A stretch of DNA of 59,642 nucleotides from an uncultured bacterium. GTDB lineage: Bacteria; Verrucomicrobiota; Kiritimatiellia; RFP12; UBA1067. Both the position numbers and the translations under genes were made by a program. Position 1 is the first letter of the stretch; each line of letters begins with the position of its first letter. The stretch spans positions 1-59,642 of the forward strand of contig CADCCQ010000064.1 in assembly GCA_902799955.1 (NCBI GenBank), written 5' to 3'. Under the pieces are notes generated by a model, which saw nothing but the letters and a program-made list of their open reading frames with translations, was not told where the DNA came from and did not search any database. Positions 34,894-42,618 of this stretch are shown one piece after another.

Positions 34894-35147
34894 ACAGTTA
34901 CGCGGCGAAAAGAGAAAAGTTGTTCTGGTTGTTTTCAATCTCGAAACGCACGGGTGAAAATGGAGATGCGCCCTGTAATAACCATTCACTTTATTATGGC
35001 GAAATGTGACTGCTATGGTTTAAGCGGTCGTTTGCAAGAAACTCACCCGATGAGGCTTTAAAAAACGCAAGTCGGAATGAAAAATTACAATAAATTCCGA
35101 CACATTCAAAGGGCAGTTTCGGGTATAATATTTGTGATCATTTTTGG

Positions 35148-35160
35148 GGGGAGTGTCCCC
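35148..35160. repeat. GGGGAC hairpin repeat, copy 3 (imperfect)
   Basis: GGGGAGTGTCCCC followed by GCAG, in the leader of the large surface protein gene, 26 bases before its ATG. Confidence 0.5.
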
Positions 35161-35185
35161 GCAGAATCCAACCAGGAGGTGCAAA

Positions 35186-38100
35186 ATGAGCAGAATCGAT
35201 AGGATCCACAGCGTGAGACACGCGTTCGCCGCAGCTGCGCTGGCCGTTGCGGTCGTCGTGACGGGCGCGACCATGTCGGCCGAGGCGCGTTCGATCACGG
35301 GCGTCCGGCATCTCACGCCACGTAACGGCGTGTCGTCCCTCGCCGTCACGTTCGAGGCCGGCGAACCCGGCGACGAACACGCGCTCTACATCGCCTACGA
35401 CACGGAGGACAAGGGAGCCGACATCTCGAATTGGGCCGCGCTCCAACGCGGCTGCAACGTGGCGGCAGACGCGACTTCCGCGACGATTCCCGTCTCGTCG
35501 CTTTTGACTGGCGCGGGTTATACGGTCTGCCGCGTGTTCCTTACATCCTCGGCGGCGCCCTACGACACGTTGATCGAGTCGTTGCGCCAGACCGGCACGC
35601 AGTATATCGACACAGGCATCAAGCCGAACGGAACCTCCGTTGCCGTGATGGACACGAAATTCGATTCCAATGTCACGCGGCAGCAACGTTTCTTCGGCAT
35701 CAGTTCTGGTGATGACGATAGTGCGGGATTTTCCTTCGATTGCTACATCAATGGCAGCGGCAAATTCGCCTCCGCCTGCAAGGACGGCAAAGGCGACTGG
35801 AAAGAGGCCGGGGCTTTCACGACAGATCGCGTCAGGATTTCGCTGAGCGCGAAGGAGAAACATCGCATCGTCATCACAAACCTTGTGACGGGTGCGCAGA
35901 TCGTCGACAAAAAATGGTCAACGACCTGCTCCGCCACCTCCGTCACGAACCTTTTCGTCTTCGTTCAGCATTACGTAAAAATAAATAACACCGGAACGGA
36001 AGTCAGGAATATTGCGAATGGCGCCTACCTCTACGGTTTCAGCGTCACGACCAATGCGATGCTCGCCTGCAATTACCTGCCTTGTATGCTGGGCGGACGC
36101 GCAGGCGTTTACGATACCGTCACAGGAAACATCGTTTATTCTGCCGTCGCCACCGACTTCGAGGCGGGCGGCGGCCCGATCGCTTGTTCGTTGCTTGCTG
36201 GCGAGGCACAGCTCTCCGTAGCGCCTTCAGTGGTCGATCTCTCCGTTTACGACGATCCCGAAACGGGCTCGCTCTGGAGGGGAACGGCCAGCGGCAACTG
36301 GAACGTTGCCGACGCCAACTGGACAATTGACGGCGTGGCGTCGCAGGCCTGGCAGAACGGCAACGACGCCGTCTTCAACGACAACGCCTCCGCCTATACC
36401 GTGACCATACCCAGCGGCACGACGGTTACGCCGAGCTCCATCCTCTTCGACAATGCGACGGACTACACGCTTGCCGGGGCGGGCGTCATCGCCGGGACCG
36501 GTTCCTTCAGCAAGTACCAGGAGGGCAAACTCACGATCTCCGGTATCAACCATACCTTCACGGGCGATGTGCTGCTCGCGGGCGGCGAAATCGTTCTTCC
36601 GACCGATAATGACAACAGCGACGTCGTCACCGGGTCGCTCGGCAACCCGCGCGTGCCGCGTTCTGTCGTGGTCTCCAACGCCACGCTCAACATTCAAGGC
36701 AAGAACCCGTTCGGCGGCGGCGGGCGCAGTTCAACGCCGATCCAGGCCGCGCTCAAGTGCTACAACTCCACGTTGGAGCTCACGAAGGACTTCTGTTTCA
36801 ACGCGGGTGATGTCTATCTCCACAACTCGACCGTGAATTTCCACGGCGGCCTCAACAACTATGTAAGCGGAAAAACGCTCATTGTCGGAACCGTCGGCGC
36901 CCAGAACTCAAAAACTTTTTGGGGCTCGTTCAGCATGGCCAACCTCTACTTTTCCGGAGATCGGCAAGTCATCTTCGCCGCTTCCGGTTCAGGAATCAAC
37001 AACAGTTCGGGAATGTCGATCGGCAAGTTCGGTGCGCAGCAGCAGGGGGTCATCGACGTGCCGGACATGACAGGGAACGACAATTCCGATGTCATCATCC
37101 GCGTGCCGATCATCTGGTCGTCCGGCAACGCGACCGATCCTGGCATTGCTTCCGGTTTCCGCAAGACGGGCGCAGGTACTCTCGAACTCGGCGATGGCAC
37201 GGCGCATGCATACAACTCCACATATACTGGCGACGTGGACGTTGTGGAGGGGACGCTCTTTATGAATACCGGAAATGCGACCGACGCCGCCGACAGAAGT
37301 AGCGTGTTCGGTGCGCAACGCTACCCACACACGTTTACCGTCCATCCCGGCGCGACGCTGCATCTCGGGTCCAGTGATACGATGGGGCAGTTCTACGCCG
37401 AGAATAATGTCACGGTACACGTCAACGGAGGGACGCTGAAACAGACGGCGAACAAGACCAACGGATTCGGTCCGCTCATCCTGGAGAACGCCACGGTTTC
37501 CTACTCGGGCGTCACCGGTGCGTGGCCGACACTCGGCTTTGGCGGCGGTCTCACCGTCATCGGCACCAACACGCTCACCTTCGCCAATACCGACAACGCG
37601 ACGCTTTTCTTTGCGAAGCGCGATGGTTCGGCTTCCGACTGCTACGTCGCGGAGATCAGCGGGAAAGGCACCGCCGACGATACGACCGACCTCAAGTTCA
37701 ACGCGCGCATTGCCGATGCGCCCAATTGGGGCACTAAGCATAGCGCCGTCGCCTTCAACATGCGCAAGACGGGACCTGGAATGCTCGAACTGGCAAACGC
37801 CTCCAGCACCACGACGGGGCGCATTGAAATCGTCGAGGGAACCGTCAAGCTGGCAACCGCATTGTCAAATACCGAATCTAATTTCGAGTGCCCGGAGAAA
37901 TCGACGATTGGAAACCTTTCCAGCTCGGACCTCAGCGTTTCCGTCAACGGCGGAGCGCTCTGGATCACTCAAAACGACCAGTTCGGACAGGCGAACGCGG
38001 TCAACAACTTCACGCTCGCCGTCACCAACGGAACGATACGGCAGACGAGCGGAAAGGTCAACGCCATGCCATTTCTCGATCTGTACGACGCCACGCTCGA

Positions 38101-38938
38101 CTACAACGGCGCCAACACTGGAGTGGGCTACGACACTGAGCAAATCGGGCCCTACGGGACTTTCGTGTTCGCACAGCGTGTCCGTTTCGACGGCACACGC
38201 CCCTACGACCTACAGAATGTCGGCGGCACCTGCTACTTCTCGCTCGGCTGGCAGAACGATTCCTATCAGGAAATCGACGGGGAGAAGATCTACCAGCACG
38301 GCAAGACGGAGTTCCATGTTGCGGACATCACGCAGAACGCGGAGCCAGACGTGACGATTGGCGTGGTCCTCAAGCCCGCGGCGCGTTGGGCCGGAAATAA
38401 GTCAAACAGCCTTTACGCCAACACCTACTTCCGTACGGGTCTGCTGAAAACCGGTCCGGGCACGCTACGCCTGAACTGCTGCACGGCGGCGGACAAGTAT
38501 TACTCAGAGGCGACGCGCGTGAACAGCGGCACGCTGCTCGTTGATGCGGCTTTGTTCAACTCCACGAACGTCATCGTGCAGGCCGGGGCTTATTTGGGCG
38601 GCACGGGCACTGTCGCGCGCGCCACGATAGAGGCGGGCGGCGGTTTCACGGCAGTGCCGGGACAGACGCGCCCGCTCACGCTGACGGCGGCGGAGCTGCC
38701 GGCGGACGGCGTGGTGACGCTTGATGTGCCCTACACGGGCGATCTCGCGGATCTGAAGAGCGTGCGCGTGCCGGTAGTGACCGCAGATGCGCTCGCGGGC
38801 GAACTGGCGCGTCACTCTCAACGGCTCTGCCCTGCCGCGTGGCCTTGTGGGCAAGGCGAGCATACGCGACGGCATCGTCTATGGCACGGTTCAACATGGT
38901 GGTCTGATGATCATCGTCAGATGAGCTGGAGGCCATGA
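35186..38938 (+). CDS. Large secreted protein with LamG-like and autotransporter-type beta-strand repeats
   Basis: A 1250-residue exported protein: signal peptide MSRIDRIHSVRHAFAAAALA and onward, start after a near-perfect AGGAGGT. Residues 120-370 contain a concanavalin/LamG-like segment (QTGTQYIDTGIKPNGTSVAV). From about 380 it is built of autotransporter-associated beta-strand repeats with signatures such as FRKTGAGTLELGDG, NMRKTGPGMLELAN and LLKTGPGTLRLNC, giving a long beta-solenoid. Near 38801-38812 the frame slips: in the alternative frame the end reads VTLNGSALPRGLVGKASIRD and stops at 38924, which fits the family better than the 37 odd residues to 38938; two bases (GC) seem to be missing. 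No outer-membrane barrel is seen. It heads an operon-like run with GDPD, araM and transporter. Confidence 0.8.
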   Translation: MSRIDRIHSVRHAFAAAALAVAVVVTGATMSAEARSITGVRHLTPRNGVSSLAVTFEAGEPGDEHALYIAYDTEDKGADISNWAALQRGCNVAADATSATIPVSSLLTGAGYTVCRVFLTSSAAPYDTLIESLRQTGTQYIDTGIKPNGTSVAVMDTKFDSNVTRQQRFFGISSGDDDSAGFSFDCYINGSGKFASACKDGKGDWKEAGAFTTDRVRISLSAKEKHRIVITNLVTGAQIVDKKWSTTCSATSVTNLFVFVQHYVKINNTGTEVRNIANGAYLYGFSVTTNAMLACNYLPCMLGGRAGVYDTVTGNIVYSAVATDFEAGGGPIACSLLAGEAQLSVAPSVVDLSVYDDPETGSLWRGTASGNWNVADANWTIDGVASQAWQNGNDAVFNDNASAYTVTIPSGTTVTPSSILFDNATDYTLAGAGVIAGTGSFSKYQEGKLTISGINHTFTGDVLLAGGEIVLPTDNDNSDVVTGSLGNPRVPRSVVVSNATLNIQGKNPFGGGGRSSTPIQAALKCYNSTLELTKDFCFNAGDVYLHNSTVNFHGGLNNYVSGKTLIVGTVGAQNSKTFWGSFSMANLYFSGDRQVIFAASGSGINNSSGMSIGKFGAQQQGVIDVPDMTGNDNSDVIIRVPIIWSSGNATDPGIASGFRKTGAGTLELGDGTAHAYNSTYTGDVDVVEGTLFMNTGNATDAADRSSVFGAQRYPHTFTVHPGATLHLGSSDTMGQFYAENNVTVHVNGGTLKQTANKTNGFGPLILENATVSYSGVTGAWPTLGFGGGLTVIGTNTLTFANTDNATLFFAKRDGSASDCYVAEISGKGTADDTTDLKFNARIADAPNWGTKHSAVAFNMRKTGPGMLELANASSTTTGRIEIVEGTVKLATALSNTESNFECPEKSTIGNLSSSDLSVSVNGGALWITQNDQFGQANAVNNFTLAVTNGTIRQTSGKVNAMPFLDLYDATLDYNGANTGVGYDTEQIGPYGTFVFAQRVRFDGTRPYDLQNVGGTCYFSLGWQNDSYQEIDGEKIYQHGKTEFHVADITQNAEPDVTIGVVLKPAARWAGNKSNSLYANTYFRTGLLKTGPGTLRLNCCTAADKYYSEATRVNSGTLLVDAALFNSTNVIVQAGAYLGGTGTVARATIEAGGGFTAVPGQTRPLTLTAAELPADGVVTLDVPYTGDLADLKSVRVPVVTADALAGELARHSQRLCPAAWPCGQGEHTRRHRLWHGSTWWSDDHRQMSWRP

Positions 38939-39909
38939 AAGCGTACATCACATTCGCCGTAGTTGCGGGATTGGCGTTTGCCCTTTCCGCAAGCGGTGGC
39001 AATACGGCCGGTGCGGCGGTTCCGCCGCAGGGAACGGAACTGTTCAGGTGCCAGGTACACCGCGGCGGCGGACGCGACACGCGTCCTGACAACGCGCTCG
39101 AGACGTTCCTCTGGTGCTGGGGACACGGCGTTGCGCCGGAGGCCGACGCACGGCTCACCAAGGATGGCGTCGCCATCGCCCTCCACGACGAAACGCTCAA
39201 GCGCGTTGGGCGCGGCATTCCCAAGAGCCTTGCGACGGCGAAGATCAAGAACCTCAATTGGGCGCAGATTCGTGACGTGGACACTGGCTCGTATCTTGAT
39301 CCGTCATATTCGTCCGTGCGCATCACGACGATCGACTCCGTGCTCGCCGCGATGGCGGGACGTCCCGACAGGCTTCTCTACCTCGACGAGAAGGGCGCGC
39401 CGCCGGAGCTCGTGGCGGAACTCGCGCGCAAGCACGGCGTGGAAATGCAGATCTACTACACGTCGCCGAAGTTCGAACTGGTGGCGCGGTGGCAGAATGT
39501 CGTGCCGGGCGGATTCGGCATGGTGTGGCTCGGGACGTGGCCGAAGGACAACTCGCCGAAGTCCGTCGCGCGCGCCGACAAGTTCCTTGAAAGCACGCTC
39601 GACCGCATGGAGGCGACGGGATGGAAGGGAATCAGCCAGGTGCAGATCCACATCCGTACGGACTTGTCACTTCCCGATCCGTTCTGTCCGTCGTCCGACT
39701 GCATCCGCAGGGCCATCGGGCGGCTTCACGCGAACGGCATAACCGTGCAGGCGTTCACGTGGACCGAGGGCGCGAACAAGGACGCCCTGCGCAGGATCTG
39801 GAAGCTCGGCTTCGACAACTTCGCCACGGACGATCCGCTGGTGCTCTTTGAACTTCTGCCGGAACTCGGCAACCGCGACGCGTCGAACAAGGGAGGGAAG
39901 CGTCGATGA
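38935..39909 (+). CDS. Secreted glycerophosphodiester phosphodiesterase family protein
   Basis: A 324-residue GDPD-like enzyme with signal peptide MKAYITFAVVAGLAFALSAS, behind GGAGG at close spacing. Catalytic elements: HRGGGRDTRPDNALETFLWC, in which the usual Glu-Asn pair reads Asp-Asn, and PEADARLTKDGVAIALHDET with the acidic residue pair and second His. It would release glycerol phosphate from glycerophosphodiesters in the periplasm. The stop overlaps the start of the next gene (ATGATG), so translation is coupled to the glycerol-1-phosphate dehydrogenase, and a GlpT-like transporter follows. The trio reads as a scavenging pathway. The substrate stereochemistry (sn-1 versus sn-3) is not proven. 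Confidence 0.87.
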   Translation: MKAYITFAVVAGLAFALSASGGNTAGAAVPPQGTELFRCQVHRGGGRDTRPDNALETFLWCWGHGVAPEADARLTKDGVAIALHDETLKRVGRGIPKSLATAKIKNLNWAQIRDVDTGSYLDPSYSSVRITTIDSVLAAMAGRPDRLLYLDEKGAPPELVAELARKHGVEMQIYYTSPKFELVARWQNVVPGGFGMVWLGTWPKDNSPKSVARADKFLESTLDRMEATGWKGISQVQIHIRTDLSLPDPFCPSSDCIRRAIGRLHANGITVQAFTWTEGANKDALRRIWKLGFDNFATDDPLVLFELLPELGNRDASNKGGKRR

Positions 39910-41174
39910 TGGCAGACGCTCTTGCGAACGCCACGGACACGAAGGCGTGCGTTGTCGGCCCCGGCGCGGCGGACGGCGCAGCGGCGATGTTCCGCGAGCT
40001 GTTTCCGTCGGACGCGAAGGCGATCCTGGTCGAAGACCCGCGCACGAAGTCTGTTGCGGGCGACAACGTGGCTTCCCGCCTCAAGGGAGCCGGTGTCAAG
40101 GTCTCGGAATACGTGGTGAATCCCGACGGGTCTGACTTCCACGCCACATACGCGAAGGTCGAGGAGGTGCGCGAGGCAATCCGTGCGAGTGGAGCCGTCG
40201 CGTTGGCTGTCGGATCGGGGACGCTGAACGACCTGACGAAGCGCGCGTCGGAAGAACTGGGCCAGCGGTACATGGTCGTCGGCACGGCGGCGTCGATGGA
40301 CGGCTACACGGCCTACGGCGCGGCCATCACGAAAGACGGTATGAAGCAGACACTTTCCTGCAGGGCGCCGCTCGGCTGCATTGTCGACAGCGCCGTCGCC
40401 GCGTCCGCCCCGCGCGAGATGACGGCGAGCGGCTACGCCGACCTCATCGCGGTGCAGGAGTCGCTGAGGGAGGCGCTGTCCAATCCGTCCGGGTGCGCGT
40501 CGGGCGACGAACGCGAGGTGCGAAAGCTGTGCGAGGGTCTTGTCATGAGCGGCTTCGCGATGCAGGCGATGGGGTCATCGCGTCCGGCGAGTGGCACGGA
40601 GCATCAGGTCTCGCATTATTGGGACATGGAATCCCTCTCTTTCGGCGGAAAGCCCGTCTCGCATGGCTTCAAGGTCGGAATCGGCACGCTCTTCTCGACG
40701 AAGGCTTTGGAGTTCCTACTCCGCCACGACCTTTCCAGACTCGACGTGGAGAAGGCGGTCACATCGTGGCCGTCCACGTTCGACGCGCTGAAAGCGACGT
40801 TCCCCGCCATCTACGGCGACCGTCCCGCGCACATCCGTCGCGCCGAGGACGAGATGTCGAAGAAATATTCGCCGCCGGAAAGGCTGCGTGAAGAGCTTTC
40901 GACGTTCCAGCGCGTCTGGCCGGAACTTTCGGAACGCCTCAAGGCGCAGCTCATGCCGTTCGAGGAGGTGCGGGAGAACCTGCGTCTCGCCGGCGCGCCG
41001 ATCGAGCCGGAACAGATCGGCGTGACGCGCAGCCGCTTCCGCGAGACGTGTCGGGGCGTTCCCTACATGCGCAACCGCTATTTCGGGCTCGACCTCGTGG
41101 AGAGGCTTGGGCTTATGGACGAACTGCTCGGCGAACTCTTCGGCCCCGGCGGAATCTGGGAGGCAAAAGAATGA
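39906..41174 (+). CDS. araM: sn-glycerol-1-phosphate dehydrogenase (AraM/EgsA family)
   Basis: A 422-residue cytoplasmic NAD(P)-dependent dehydrogenase of the dehydroquinate-synthase-like fold, interconverting dihydroxyacetone phosphate and sn-glycerol 1-phosphate. Signatures: VALAVGSGTLNDLTKRASEE (nucleotide binding), YMVVGTAASMDGYTAYGAA, and metal-binding residues in ASGTEHQVSHYWDM and KPVSHGFKVGIGT. Bacterial members include Bacillus AraM, which makes or uses G1P. Its start overlaps the GDPD stop and its stop overlaps the transporter start (ATGA), so the three proteins are made together. In this setting the enzyme more likely oxidises scavenged G1P than makes lipid precursors; that direction is inference. 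Confidence 0.9.
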   Translation: MMADALANATDTKACVVGPGAADGAAAMFRELFPSDAKAILVEDPRTKSVAGDNVASRLKGAGVKVSEYVVNPDGSDFHATYAKVEEVREAIRASGAVALAVGSGTLNDLTKRASEELGQRYMVVGTAASMDGYTAYGAAITKDGMKQTLSCRAPLGCIVDSAVAASAPREMTASGYADLIAVQESLREALSNPSGCASGDEREVRKLCEGLVMSGFAMQAMGSSRPASGTEHQVSHYWDMESLSFGGKPVSHGFKVGIGTLFSTKALEFLLRHDLSRLDVEKAVTSWPSTFDALKATFPAIYGDRPAHIRRAEDEMSKKYSPPERLREELSTFQRVWPELSERLKAQLMPFEEVRENLRLAGAPIEPEQIGVTRSRFRETCRGVPYMRNRYFGLDLVERLGLMDELLGELFGPGGIWEAKE

Positions 41175-42433
41175 GCACCCAGAAGTTCATAAGGGCCCAG
41201 TGGCGTTTCATCGCGTTCAGCGCGATCTCGTACGCATTCTTCTACATCGCGCGCAAGAACCTCTCGATGGCGCAGCCGGACATGCTGGAGAAGGGCGTCA
41301 TCTCCACTTACGCGCTCGGAATCATCATGACTGTCCATGGGGTCGTCTACGGACTGAGCCGTTTCATAAACGGATTCTGGGCCGACAAGCTCAACGGACG
41401 CATCTTCATGGCCATGGGCCTTGCGCTTTCCGCCGCGACCAACTTCCTCTTCGGCTGTTCCAGCCTGACGCTGCTCTTTGCGCTCTTCTGGATTCTGAAC
41501 GGGTGGGCGCAGGGCATGGGCTTCCCGCCGTGCGCGAAGATGCTCGCGCACTGGATACATCCGAAGGAACTGGCGACCAAGATGTCGGTATGGAACGCCT
41601 CGCACAGCGTGGGCGCGGTGCTGGCGCTCGGGCTTTGCTCCGCGCTGTTCGCGCTCGGTTTCGGCTGGCGTTGGTGCTTCTGGGTTCCCGCCGCGCTCGC
41701 GGTGGCGGCGGCGGTGTTCACCTTCCTCTGCGTGAAGGAGACGCCCGTCGAGGCGGGATTGCCTCCGCTGGATCTGGAGCCTGCCGCCAAGGGCGCATCC
41801 GGGACTCTTTCCGCTGCGGAGCGCAGGCGCCTCGTGTTCGGCAACAGGGTGATCTGGCTCGTCGCACTCGCAAACTTCTTCGTGTACGTCGTCCGTTTCG
41901 GATTCCTCGACTGGGGTCCCACGTTCCTCAAGCAGATGAAGGGCATCCCCGTCGCCAAGGGCGGACTCATGATCATCGCGTTCGAGCTTGCCGCCGTCGT
42001 CGGCACGATCTGCGCCGGATGGGTGACGGACAAGGTGTTCAAGGGGCGCGGATGCCGCACAGGTGTGTTCTTCATGCTCTTCGCGGCGCTCTTCGCGTTC
42101 GGGTTCTGGAGGCTCCCCGGAGGCGCTCCTGTGTGGCAGGCGACGTTGCTCCTGATGGGGGCCGGGTTCTGCATCTACGGGCCGCAGGCGCTGACAGGGA
42201 TAATCGTCGCGAACCAGGCGACAAAGGAGGCCGCCGCGCTTGCAACCGGCTTCGCGGGAATCATGGGCTACCTTTCCACTACGGTCTCCGGCATCGGCAT
42301 CGCATTCATCAAGGAACGCTTCGGATGGGGCGTCGCGCTCTGCTCCATCGCGGCGTTCGCGATAGTCGGCATGGCGCTATTCCTGTGCGCGTGGTCCGCC
42401 AAGGCAGACGGCTACGGGGCCAACGCCCGTTAA
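41171..42433 (+). CDS. GlpT/UhpT-family organophosphate:phosphate antiporter
   Basis: A 420-residue major facilitator with about 12 membrane helices. MSTQKFIRAQWRFIAFSAIS, the YAFFYIARKNLSMAQPDM segment and RFINGFWADKLNGR match the organophosphate:Pi antiporter family (GlpT, UhpT, PgtP), and the Arg in the first helix region (IARKN) is the conserved phosphate-binding type. A second conserved Arg region is WGPTFLKQMKG. With GDPD and sn-glycerol-1-phosphate dehydrogenase upstream, glycerol phosphate is the likely substrate; the symbol glpT is withheld because specificity inside this family cannot be read securely. ATGA overlap with araM. A small hairpin with T run follows the stop. Confidence 0.88.
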   Translation: MSTQKFIRAQWRFIAFSAISYAFFYIARKNLSMAQPDMLEKGVISTYALGIIMTVHGVVYGLSRFINGFWADKLNGRIFMAMGLALSAATNFLFGCSSLTLLFALFWILNGWAQGMGFPPCAKMLAHWIHPKELATKMSVWNASHSVGAVLALGLCSALFALGFGWRWCFWVPAALAVAAAVFTFLCVKETPVEAGLPPLDLEPAAKGASGTLSAAERRRLVFGNRVIWLVALANFFVYVVRFGFLDWGPTFLKQMKGIPVAKGGLMIIAFELAAVVGTICAGWVTDKVFKGRGCRTGVFFMLFAALFAFGFWRLPGGAPVWQATLLLMGAGFCIYGPQALTGIIVANQATKEAAALATGFAGIMGYLSTTVSGIGIAFIKERFGWGVALCSIAAFAIVGMALFLCAWSAKADGYGANAR

Positions 42434-42461
42434 GGTGTATTTTTGCCTTGGGGTTACGAAG

Positions 42462-42482
42462 CCTGCCAATGCAGGTTTTTCC
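42462..42482 (+). terminator. Short hairpin terminator after the transporter
   Basis: CCTGC-CAAT-GCAGG followed by TTTTT. A related CTGC-CAAT-GCAG with T run appears at about 31126-31141, suggesting a reused terminator sequence. Confidence 0.5.
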
Positions 42483-42500
42483 GGCGGGCAGCAGAAAGTG

Positions 42501-42618
42501 CCGCAATTCTTCTAGGATTTTTGGTATAATGTGTACACAAGACGAAAGAACAGGAAAGACAAGATGAAAAAGTTCGTAAACGCAATGTTCGTGCTGATGA
42601 CGGGCGCGGTGTTTGCCG
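42501..42618 (+). promoter_or_regulatory. Shared promoter-leader-signal peptide module, copy 1
   Basis: TTTTTGGTATAATGTG (TATAAT 42525-42530), a purine-rich leader with AGGAAAGACAAG and the codons for MKKFVNAMFVLMTGAVFA. The same order and largely the same bases occur at 54774-54896 ahead of an unrelated serine hydrolase, non-coding part included. Confidence 0.7.
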
